From CAYZMS01 sp964479625 (GTDB taxonomy: Bacteria > Bacteroidota > Bacteroidia > Chitinophagales > Saprospiraceae), in assembly GCA_964479625.1 (NCBI GenBank), contig CAYZMS010000049.1, positions 1 to 20,033 of the forward strand: 20,033 bases of DNA, written 5' to 3'. The stretch's first letter is position 1. Every line of letters starts with the position of its first letter. Made by a program: the position numbers and the translations under genes. The notes below the pieces were generated by a model. That model ran no database searches, was not told the DNA's origin, and saw only the letters and a list, made by a program, of their open reading frames with translations. Positions 15,501 to 20,033 of this stretch are shown here, in pieces.

Positions 15501-15918
15501 CTCCTGTGGCTTCAACCGTTATCGTGAAGGGAGCTTCGCAAACATCTTTGGTAACAATGGCCCCAATGATATCCGGTTGCGTCAAGGTTACGGAACCCGT
15601 AGCCGTTGCATTGGTATTGTCAGTGACCGTAACGGAATACGTCCCGGCCAATAGTCCTTCAATTGTTTGAGTGGTAGCGCCGTTACTCCACTGATATGTA
15701 TAGGGAGCTGCACCACCAACAGGGTTAACGGTAATCGACCCTTGGGGAATACCGTAACACATGAGATCCATTTTTTCGAAACTCAGGGTAAATTGGCCTA
15801 TAGCTAGTAAGGGGCTCAGTACAAGGAAGGCAACCAGCAAAACAGACCCCCATCTGCTGTTTGTTTCAACCAACCCTCCCTGCTCACTAAGGCCAGGAAC
15901 ATTTTTCATCGGATTCAT
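9562..15918 (-). CDS. Giant SprB-repeat surface protein with T9SS sorting domain
   Basis: A 2118-residue secreted cell-surface protein, probably an adhesin or gliding/attachment protein. Order: signal peptide (long n-region, hydrophobic core about 25-40, cleavage near IGQ at 42); 17 SprB-type beta-sandwich repeats (about 43-1310) with motif PYTYxWSNG..GTYxVTVTDxNGC; an SdrD-B-like module GDYTWLDANRDGIQD (about 1314-1425); an unassigned segment; a second module GDYVWLDKDEDGIQD (about 1624-1740); a Cys-containing Ig/PKD-like segment; a fibronectin-III-like segment (about 1940-2030); and a type A T9SS sorting domain with YPNPATD near 2042 and a basic end (MIKR). Most repeats hold two cysteines, one at the start and one in NGC/NEC, so a disulfide per repeat is plausible. 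Asp-rich DxDxDG loops in the SdrD modules suggest calcium binding. Alternative start: Met4. It is monocistronic, with a terminator at 9498-9532. Confidence 0.93.
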   Translation of the reverse strand: MNPMKNVPGLSEQGGLVETNSRWGSVLLVAFLVLSPLLAIGQFTLSFEKMDLMCYGIPQGSITVNPVGGAAPYTYQWSNGATTQTIEGLLAGTYSVTVTDNTNATATGSVTLTQPDIIGAIVTKDVCEAPFTITVEATGGEPPYRYRWDTGQDGNSITVTEERKYCVTITDAAMCGRVECVPVELVPVDVDVEATDVTCPGAEDGMIEAFPEGGEAPFTYAWSNGDSGKKITGLAPGTYTVTLTDDNGCTATATRQVIDQGPFTTIIDAIDPTCAGEMDGFVAALPNGGTAPYTYLWNTGATTQALIGLSAGGYAVTVTDDNGCTAEANVLLIEQSNLSLKVSGTDETCPEFEDGTAVAVPSDGLPPYQYDWSNGQTSSSINGLPPGVYSVTVTDQAGCEATGQYTVEAATEFTLRVSGTDVSTCDAMDGTARVEVLSGEPPFSYEWSNGETVSVITGLGPGTYTVTVTNGTECEAIGSVTITEPPSLTVEINGSSLVCENLRDGSATAMVIGGMPPFDYLWNTGDTTATITDLAAGTYSVTVTDVNGCSDDASITIQEAEAPELIIESTNIVCGGESEGEINLNIEGGEEPYAIVWNNGSEDEDQSDLGSGTYSVTVTDANGCSSIAETTITVVEDIILEVTVRDLLCNGDNSGGAILNITGGDAPYEVEWSTGDSGMQIAGVPAGSYSVVVTDSNGCTATELFEIMEPDALLLDLDATDLVCEGEADGLIQATVSGGTPAYTFEWSNGANTEDLADLPAGTYTLTVTDQNECIATASVTIEEADGPEVTIEATDMVCGGEDQGMAEAIVTGGTAPFEYLWPNGETSAAITGLGTGTYTVTVTDANGCLDSASVNIIVNGNILIDIVAQDVLCFGDSTGSATATASGGAEPYVYEWSNGQIGADLTGVPAGMYMVTVTDGNECTAISSITITEPTELTLQLQGTNIICEASGSGVVSAQPSGGSQPYFYSWNNGASTAVLENLDGGTYEVTVTDNAGCTITGSFTIEEAPNPQLSLDATEMVCDGQNNGTIDATVTSGTSPFSYEWSNGANTEDLSGLGTGTYILTVTDANGCTAIDSASILILDGIDVAAEPIDVACNGESSGGVTLTVDGGMEPYTYEWSNGQTTADLINVPAGTYTVTVTDSAACTGTAEVSIAEPPAIAISFEKTDLDCGADSTGSTTVLVSGGTSPYSFEWDNGASTQTIENLPAGTYSVTVTDQNECTATAMVSILDPGVLQCTIEVVSPPSFPGSTDGVASVTARNGTPPYTYLWSNGQTDSIATDLSTGPVSVTVTDDLGCTTICDLPTLTPEGALVGDYTWLDANRDGIQDEEEMPLPGVLVIITAVTEDSVFIDSMFTDENGLYLFQVPPGDYKITFLPPSDTLAPTAANQGADDSVDSDISLDSELMTEVFTLEAGDEDLTRDAGWFGGPDITNNPCVCLNNATDEDDGQFGETVVVKAATGETWVVIEQMGMSTLDSPDPPGEPIDVPLGTELEEVETGVYELRFRHIDELGYSVVVSNGRHTLSIENTCFYPTVELENIDEELILCTNDDPFVPEVITSEPGTVEFFLNGESIDTIYPAELEVGETNVLEVVFTPDTTVNCDGRVLYTVFTVVDGCSSKLGDYVWLDKDEDGIQDANEQGIGGVRVILKTPDGEGGFVSVDTTFTDQSGMYMFEVDSGAYKLCFLPPNEFYLATKQFQGSNDSLDSNVDPLTLMSDVVTIGWAEENPTIDAGFFLDCIPLTDPGVIGFDQMICAPGNDPDPIVNVELPSGGVGEIEYLWMKSTTSARFDATYYEPIPNTNSPEYDPGPLFETTYFNRCARIVGCPRWIEPQNPVKITVKDDAMAEIEANKETVCLGETITLEAITKTSRPVISWHGPDLVLPSGSSGRFLTIEPISTADFTVTLTVTENGCTAANTYKVVVVDGAPWCVESNSFAIEAEPMQDEQKIRLDWTAPNDGLTYTFAVQTSTDKETYETIAEVTTPFDQTEELRYYYYIDAKPKMGNNFYRVELIPQNPGLEKIMSDEVQAVLRQGEKTFMIYPNPATDVLFVEFLEQAEVGITIELMQTNGSILRSFRLPPDSFKHELPIGDLPEGLYFMRVNIGGQDTEVVKMIKR
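11985..15790 (-). repeat. Array of 17 SprB-type coding repeats, 225-bp period
   Basis: The first cysteine codon of successive repeats lies at 15757, 15538, 15322, 15097, 14872, 14644, 14422, 14197, 13972, 13747, 13522, 13297, 13072, 12847, 12622 and 12397 (lowest base of each codon). From 15322 onward all steps are 225 bp except one 228/222 pair around repeat 6. The 17th copy lacks this cysteine. The repeats are protein-level, diverged in DNA, and belong to the adhesin gene. Confidence 0.9.
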
Positions 15919-15935
15919 AATTTGTTAGTCAGCGA

Positions 15936-15958
15936 CCGTTCGAAAAGATTTCGAACGG
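15936..15958 (-). promoter_or_regulatory. Perfect palindrome in the adhesin 5' UTR
   Basis: CCGTTCGAAA-AGA-TTTCGAACGG has 10-bp arms and a 3-bp spacer, ending 18 bp before the adhesin ATG. It could fold in the mRNA next to the ribosome entry region or be an operator; no T-run follows, so it is not a terminator. Confidence 0.5.
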
Positions 15959-16194
15959 CCCGGTTAGTAGATTTTCTTCAACAGGTTAATATTAATAAAA
16001 AATTAATTTGATTAAAGCATATACGCCTGAAAACCAAGTCTCAATTGATCCATTTCTGGCTTCCCCAATACGAAAGGGCCTTACAACCGGGGAAACGGAA
16101 TAGGCTTTCCTAAGTGAAGAGTATAAATCCGAGGCACTTCGCGCGCAAGGTTTGACGCGTCATGGAGTGATGTAGCTCATTTTTCTACCTGACC

Positions 16195-16226
16195 CAAAGT
16201 AACGGAATTTTAGGCATATTTTCAAT
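16195..16226 (-). promoter_or_regulatory. Weak candidate promoter of the adhesin gene
   Basis: Minus strand: ATTG (16226-16223), 20-bp spacer, TTACTTTG (16202-16195), seven of eight to TAnnTTTG and three of four to TTTG. It would give a 5' UTR of about 270 nt. Matches of this quality arise by chance in A+T-rich DNA. Confidence 0.3.
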
Positions 16227-16285
16227 AAGGAAGAGAAAGTTTACGCAGGGAACCAACGCATTCGAAGAAAAAAGGGTGGAAAAAA

Positions 16286-16306
16286 GTCGCACCAAATTGG
16301 TGCGAC
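16286..16306 (-). terminator. Terminator-like hairpin (stem-loop 1 of cluster)
   Basis: GTCGCACCAA and TTGGTGCGAC are perfect 10-bp arms separated by one base, so the RNA loop would be about 5 nt. On the minus strand the stem is followed by TTTTTT. It has the form of an intrinsic terminator, but no gene ends nearby, which points to an upstream small RNA, an attenuator, or distant operon read-through. Confidence 0.6.
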
Positions 16307-16318
16307 CAAACTACTAAC

Positions 16319-16336
16319 AAATTATAATCCCATGAA
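16319..16336. repeat. 18-bp direct repeat, copy 1
   Basis: AAATTATAATCCCATGAA is identical to 16584-16601; a degenerate AATCCCAT copy is at 16703-16710. Each copy lies 2-13 bp from the end of a stem-loop, always on the same side. Confidence 0.7.
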
Positions 16337-16366
16337 TATACCTAGAAAAGTATGCCAAGATAGAAA

Positions 16367-16390
16367 AGGCGACCGCTTCGAAAGTCGCCT
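16367..16390. repeat. Stem-loop 2 of cluster
   Basis: AGGCGAC (16367-16373) and GTCGCCT (16384-16390) form a 7-bp stem with a 10-nt loop. On the minus strand TTTTC-like bases follow. It shares the AAGTCGC core with the other stem-loops. Confidence 0.45.
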
Positions 16391-16548
16391 GGGTGATTGG
16401 AAAACACCCGATAGATAGTTGCTAGCAAAACTGTTTTACCAAAGGCGTTGGTACAAAAAAATGGAAGATTTAACATTTATTTTAGTAACATCGTCCGCAG
16501 CGGAGAACTCAAACCAATTACCCCTTTTCTCAGGGATGCAGACAAAAA

Positions 16549-16582
16549 AATAAGTCGCATTGCTTTCGCCATACGACTTATT
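16549..16582 (-). terminator. Terminator-like hairpin with GNRA loop (stem-loop 3 of cluster)
   Basis: Nine-bp arms AATAAGTCG and CGACTTATT flank a 16-nt interior that on the minus strand can continue pairing to a GC-GAAA-GC tetraloop, interrupted by one G-A mismatch. A run of seven T ends the minus-strand stem. No gene ends just upstream other than the operon at 16928. Confidence 0.55.
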
Positions 16583-16583
16583 G

Positions 16584-16601
16584 AAATTATAATCCCATGA
16601 A
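16584..16601. repeat. 18-bp direct repeat, copy 2
   Basis: Identical over 18 bp to 16319-16336, 265 bp apart, and followed in both by (T/C)AT. It abuts stem-loop 3 with one intervening base. Confidence 0.7.
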
Positions 16602-16652
16602 CATTATATCTTGCAGAAATTGCTATCAATCTAGTGTCGAACGAGTAGTTGC

Positions 16653-16690
16653 AATAGTAAGTCGAACCTCCCACAGCCCGACTTACTATT
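16653..16690. repeat. Stem-loop 4 of cluster, 12-bp arms
   Basis: AATAGTAAGTCG and CGACTTACTATT are perfect 12-bp arms around a 14-nt loop. No T-run follows on the minus strand, so this is not a classical terminator. A degenerate AATCCCAT box follows at 16703-16710, as after stem-loops 1 and 3. Confidence 0.6.
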
Positions 16691-16927
16691 TAGCAAACTA
16701 AAAATCCCATTTTAGCAGATTCGCGAACGGCGCTTTAGCCGTTTCGTTCATTTGACATTACAAACATCTTCATTTATCCTGTCTATCCCAAGGACAAAAT
16801 ACCTCTATTGTGAAAATTTAAAGTGGATTGTAATTCTGGATAAATCATTGATAAATAATAGATTGAATGTCTTTAAGGTGAAAAAATACTGGAAAAGAAT
16901 GAGGAAAAAGGGGATTTTTTTGCCGAT

Positions 16928-18076
16928 TTACTTAAAAGGATTCGAAAATTCCGGCTTATTCAGGAAACTCGTATCGGTGAGCATATTCAGAAAAGCGATT
17001 AAATCCTGTTTATCCTGTTCGCTAAGAATGAACGGTTGAATATTGGCATCTTCATTGGGTGCATTGTGTCCTCCTCTGGCATAGTGGTCCAGAACTTCCT
17101 CTAGAGTAGAAAAACGGCCATCGTGCATATAAGGAGCAGTTAGGGCAATATTGCGAAGAGTGGGCGTCCTGAATCTCCCATTGTCAAACTCCCGGCCGGT
17201 TACCCCTCCACGCCCAAGGTCTGTAAAGTCAGAAAGAGTAGCTATAGAATCAAGGCCGTTATTAAAAAAGGCATTATTGGTAAACAGTGGGTTAAAGTGG
17301 CAATGCGAACAGCCCGGGTGCATCACATCCAGATCATCTTCAATAAAGAACAGTTGCAGGCCACGTTGTTCGGAATCTGTGGGAAACCCCTCCTGTGCTC
17401 CAATCACTTGATCATAGCGGGAGTCGCCACTGATCAGCGTGCGTTCAAACTGTGCGATCGCTTTTACTGCCAGGTCCCGGCTAATCTCACCCTTTCTTTC
17501 GATGCCAAACGCCTCCCGAAAAAGAACGGGATATTGAGCATGTCGGCGCAATTTCTCCTCCACCTGTGCCCAATCCTCATTAAGTTCGATATGATCTTCC
17601 ACTGGGATCAGGGCCTGTTCCTCCAGAGAAGCTGCCCGGCCATCCCAGAAAAATCCCCGGGCATTATAGGCCAGATTGACCAATGCCATAGAATTTCGCT
17701 TACCGCTTATGCCAAGCACCCCTTGACTTACAGCCATCCCATTAGTGAAACTCAAAGCAGGCTGATGACAGCTTGCACAGGACATCGAACTATCGGAGGA
17801 CAATATGGGATCAAAGAACAACATGCGCCCCAAAGCGACCCCTTCCTCTGTCATGGGGTTATCGGAGGGTACTATAGGGTCGGGAAAACCATTCGGCAGA
17901 TCAAAGGTATGGGCCGTGGGTTGGTAAACCGCCTCTATCACATCATCCTCTCCATTACAATTATCGCAGGGCTGCGGATCTTCAGCATCTCCATTGCAAG
18001 AAGAAAACAAGACGAATCCAGCTAAAACCAATAGCTTAAGCCCCTTAGCAGGGATCTTTTTAACCACTTTATTCAT
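16928..18076 (-). CDS. Di-haem cytochrome-c peroxidase / MauG-family lipoprotein (MbnH-like)
   Basis: A 382-residue exported protein of the bacterial di-haem cytochrome c peroxidase superfamily, which includes MauG and MbnH. A lipoprotein signal ends in LFSSC (Cys27). Haem motifs are CASCH (100-104) and CSHCH (256-260); RTPTLRN (303-309) and APYMHDG (314-320), whose Met317 is a likely haem ligand, are conserved family blocks. The FFWDGR segment (142-147) is also typical. It is the third gene of the operon, its ATG overlapping the preceding gene by 8 bp. The association with an MbnP-type gene suggests it oxidatively modifies a tryptophan of that protein rather than detoxifying peroxide; this is inference. 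An acidic linker with a CDNC pair (37-40) follows the lipid anchor. It is a paralogue of the preceding gene: the two align across their full catalytic length. Confidence 0.88.
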   Translation of the reverse strand: MNKVVKKIPAKGLKLLVLAGFVLFSSCNGDAEDPQPCDNCNGEDDVIEAVYQPTAHTFDLPNGFPDPIVPSDNPMTEEGVALGRMLFFDPILSSDSSMSCASCHQPALSFTNGMAVSQGVLGISGKRNSMALVNLAYNARGFFWDGRAASLEEQALIPVEDHIELNEDWAQVEEKLRRHAQYPVLFREAFGIERKGEISRDLAVKAIAQFERTLISGDSRYDQVIGAQEGFPTDSEQRGLQLFFIEDDLDVMHPGCSHCHFNPLFTNNAFFNNGLDSIATLSDFTDLGRGGVTGREFDNGRFRTPTLRNIALTAPYMHDGRFSTLEEVLDHYARGGHNAPNEDANIQPFILSEQDKQDLIAFLNMLTDTSFLNKPEFSNPFK

Positions 18077-19109
18077 GCTTCAATACTTGTCGATCAGTAA
18101 GCGTTTTCAAAAACGTAATTAAATCTGCTTTATCCTGTTGGCTCAAAGTCAATTTTCGAACATTTGCACTAACGTTGGCCGCTCGATGCCCCCCTGAAAT
18201 ATAATGATCCAGGACCTCGTCAAGAGTAGCAAATCGCCCATCATGCATATAGGGTGCAGTCCATTCGATATTACGCAGGGTAGGCACCCGCATTTTTCCC
18301 CTATCCCAGTGGGTTCCCGTATGAGCAAAGCGACCCTGATCAGGGTATTCCTCTAGTTTGGAAACGGGGTCAAGTCCGTTATTCTCGAAACCTAAATTCG
18401 TAAAAAGGGGGTCTACATGACAATGTCCGCACTCTGCATGTGGGACATTAGGGTCCGCATCGAAAAAAATGGCCCACCCTCTTTTTTCGGCGGTGGTGAA
18501 TGCAGCCTCCTCCCGCATTACGCTATCAAATTTGCTGTTGTAACTTATTAGGGTACGTTGAAATTGTGCTAATGCCCTGGCCACATGAATACTATCTATT
18601 TGCTCTTTTGAGAGCCCAAAGGCCTTTCGAAAAAGGCGCACATACCTTTTATGGTGCTTCAGCCGATGGAGGACCTCCGACCAGTCGGCATCCATTTCGA
18701 CAGGATTGGTGACCGGGTGCAAAGCCTGTGCTTCCAGCGATTGACTCCTGCCATCCCAAAACAGCCCTTTGTAGTAGTAGCCTACATTAACCAGACTCAT
18801 CGTTGATCGGGCACCCTTTCTGCCGTCTATTCCTGTAGCGATGCGCTTTCCATCCGTAAATGCCAGCCGGGGCTGATGACAAGTAGCACAGGATATGCTG
18901 CTATCCCTCGATAAAATGGGATCAAAAAAAAGTTGCCGTCCCAATTCGACCCCACTTATTGTCAGCGGGTTGTCCTCGGGGATTTGCATGGAGATGAAAC
19001 GATGGTCTTCCTCCAGGTAAAAAGGTGTCGTTTTAGTGGTCGCAAGCCAGGCATACCAGCCTGTCACCACCAGCAGTAAAGCCGCCAGCACCCCCCATTT
19101 TTTCACCAT
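18069..19109 (-). CDS. Di-haem cytochrome-c peroxidase / MauG-family protein (MbnH-like), membrane-anchored
   Basis: A 346-residue paralogue of the following gene product. The N-terminus (VLAALLLVVTGWYAWLA, about 7-23) is a hydrophobic segment without a lipobox, so it is either an uncleaved membrane anchor or a Sec signal. Haem motifs are CATCH (74-78) and CGHCH (227-231), with RVPTLRN (274-280) and APYMHDG (285-291, Met288). FFDPILSRDSSISC and LFWDGRSQSLE are shared almost word for word with its neighbour, pointing to tandem duplication. Its ATG shares one base with the stop codon of the MbnP-like gene (TAATG), implying translational coupling and matched stoichiometry. The established MbnH enzyme uses its two haems to turn a tryptophan of MbnP into kynurenine; a similar job is likely here but a plain peroxidase remains possible. 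Confidence 0.88.
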   Translation of the reverse strand: MVKKWGVLAALLLVVTGWYAWLATTKTTPFYLEEDHRFISMQIPEDNPLTISGVELGRQLFFDPILSRDSSISCATCHQPRLAFTDGKRIATGIDGRKGARSTMSLVNVGYYYKGLFWDGRSQSLEAQALHPVTNPVEMDADWSEVLHRLKHHKRYVRLFRKAFGLSKEQIDSIHVARALAQFQRTLISYNSKFDSVMREEAAFTTAEKRGWAIFFDADPNVPHAECGHCHVDPLFTNLGFENNGLDPVSKLEEYPDQGRFAHTGTHWDRGKMRVPTLRNIEWTAPYMHDGRFATLDEVLDHYISGGHRAANVSANVRKLTLSQQDKADLITFLKTLTDRQVLKHE

Positions 19110-19873
19110 TAATTATTTTTTACCTGTAAAGCATTCGCCAGGTTCCCCAACAGGAACTCTACTACTTCTTCGTTTTTCGAATGATCGATTGGCGTCTCTC
19201 TGAAATCCAGAAAGTTTTGGGAATCAGGTGCCAGTACCTCTTTCAGGTCCACCTCCAAGCCCACCTGGTTGCCTGCCCCTCCCTGTACTAAAAAGCTCAT
19301 TGGTATCTCTACCGTGCGGTAGAAGGGATCTTTTCCAGAGTGGAAGGTAATGGGGGTTTCCAGACTCCCATCCCCATCCAGATCTGCAAGCCCTTCAATT
19401 TTGGTAAAGACATATCCGGTTGCCCATGACCAGTAATGATCATCCAGCGGGTGGGGTGGGGTATAATCCGCAGGGCTGGTCGCATTCATATCCGGCGCAA
19501 CCCCCAATCCAAACCGAACCCCGGTATAGGTTCCGGTGGGTACGTCCGGAATGGTAAAATGCAGGCCCTCCAGAGCTGCATCCTCACTAGTGACATCCTT
19601 AAAGGAGGCCAGTTCAATGTCTAAAATTTCTTCGGCAGTTCCGTCGGCTTTCAACAAGGAAAAATCCGAAATATAGAATTGGAATAACTGGAACTGGATA
19701 TTCATTCCGTCTTCATAGGCGTAGGTCTCTTCAAACATCTGTAAAGGAGCCTCTTCGTAAAAGCCTGCAACAGTTAAGGTCAGCACGGCCTCGTCACTAC
19801 CATTGTTATCCTCCTCACAAGCAAAAAAAAGGAAGGGCATAACAAAAAGGGTAAACAAAAATGAGTTTTTCAT
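19109..19873 (-). CDS. MbnP-family copper-binding-type lipoprotein
   Basis: A 254-residue exported lipoprotein: signal MKNSFLFTLFVMPFLFFAC with Cys19 lipidated, then an acidic spacer. The body shows the MbnP pattern: FYISDFSLL (66-74), an internal YTGVRFGLGVAPDMN stretch (116-130), HPLDDHYWSWATGYVFTKIEG (141-161) and TPITFHSG (173-180). The only two tryptophans of the protein are Trp148 and Trp150, near His141, His146 and His178. In the characterised MbnP a tryptophan is converted to kynurenine by its di-haem partner MbnH and contributes to a copper site; which tryptophan plays that part here I cannot tell. It is the first gene of an operon with two MbnH-like genes. A role in copper handling is inferred; no methanobactin genes are present in this window. 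Confidence 0.82.
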   Translation of the reverse strand: MKNSFLFTLFVMPFLFFACEEDNNGSDEAVLTLTVAGFYEEAPLQMFEETYAYEDGMNIQFQLFQFYISDFSLLKADGTAEEILDIELASFKDVTSEDAALEGLHFTIPDVPTGTYTGVRFGLGVAPDMNATSPADYTPPHPLDDHYWSWATGYVFTKIEGLADLDGDGSLETPITFHSGKDPFYRTVEIPMSFLVQGGAGNQVGLEVDLKEVLAPDSQNFLDFRETPIDHSKNEEVVEFLLGNLANALQVKNN

Positions 19874-20033
19874 TGAGCTTAAAATTTAGGTTCTTTTATT
19901 AAAACACATTTCCCCAAAAAGTGGTTGTGCTTTTAAATATATAATGACGGAGAATTAAGCCAGTGAACAAAAAATAAGAACAAGTGCCACTGGAAAAAAA
20001 GTTTCTTTGAAAATTTGGTAGAACGCCTTTGAA

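Larger units (their letters stand above)
15919..16927. other. 1-kb non-coding region upstream of the adhesin gene
   Basis: No credible protein gene is present; the 65-codon frame at 16477-16674 runs through hairpins and resembles nothing. The region holds a 10-bp-arm palindrome just before the adhesin start (15936-15958), a weak candidate promoter (16195-16226), a cluster of stem-loops (16286-16743) and two copies of an 18-bp direct repeat (16319, 16584). The 3' end of the di-haem operon is at 16928; no clear terminator lies immediately after it, so the hairpin at 16549-16582 or 16286-16306 may serve. Confidence 0.6.

Noticed and set aside
12205..15790. CRISPR-like or satellite interpretation of the 225-bp repeats
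   Set aside because: The repeats are in one open frame, diverged at DNA level but conserved as beta-sandwich protein domains; they are coding.
16477..16674. 65-codon minus-strand frame in the adhesin upstream region
   Set aside because: It runs through stem-loops 3 and 4, has no homologous-looking motif, and is better explained by the structured non-coding cluster.
16286..16710. CRISPR array interpretation of the stem-loop cluster
   Set aside because: Only two exact 18-bp copies, unequal spacing and differing hairpin arms; no cas genes in the window.
16752..17039. 95-codon plus-strand frame at the 3' end of the di-haem operon
   Set aside because: Its second half is antisense to the peroxidase gene and its first half is A+T-rich with unusual composition.
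19874..20033. Promoter of the MbnP operon
   Set aside because: A TATTTTTTG-like box is present on the minus strand, but the spacing is off by one and no -33 TTTG lies at the right distance, so I do not call it.

Overview
The window reads as chromosomal DNA of a Bacteroidota bacterium, most likely of the Saprospiria (Lewinella-like) type; the rank is inference. Support: a 2118-residue surface protein made of SprB-type repeats with a C-terminal type IX secretion (T9SS) sorting domain, a siroheme sulfite reductase carrying a C-terminal HEPN-like extension, promoters of the TTTG / TAnnTTTG kind, and A-rich rather than Shine-Dalgarno start regions.

Layout. 180-1580 (+) is a two-haem cytochrome c lipoprotein; 1811-2710 (+) is an unrecognised helical protein; 2830-3285 (-) is a small exported protein. 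From 9343 down to 3357 on the minus strand lies an assimilatory sulfur block: promoter, a 29-codon leader ORF with six consecutive cysteine codons, an intrinsic terminator, then siroheme sulfite reductase, uroporphyrinogen-III methyltransferase (cobA), a precorrin-2 dehydrogenase/ferrochelatase-like protein and an APS-type CysH. These four genes are tightly packed or overlapping. They are followed, under a separate predicted promoter, by a ferredoxin-NADP reductase that could supply the electrons. Together they reduce APS to sulfite and sulfide and make the siroheme cofactor for it.

9562-15918 (-) is the giant repeat adhesin, with a very strong terminator after it and a 1-kb non-coding region upstream that contains a cluster of related stem-loops. 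16928-19873 (-) is a compact three-gene operon: an MbnP-like copper-protein-family lipoprotein, then two MauG/cytochrome-c-peroxidase-type di-haem proteins, the genes overlapping by 1 and 8 bp.

The most interesting item is the polycysteine leader ORF plus terminator at 9141-9289. It has every part of a classical transcription attenuator that would sense cysteinyl-tRNA and control sulfate assimilation. I know this arrangement from mycobacteria, not from Bacteroidota. The next most interesting are the MbnP operon with two di-haem partners, the exact 225-bp periodicity of the adhesin with a three-repeat super-register, and the stem-loop cluster at 16286-16743.
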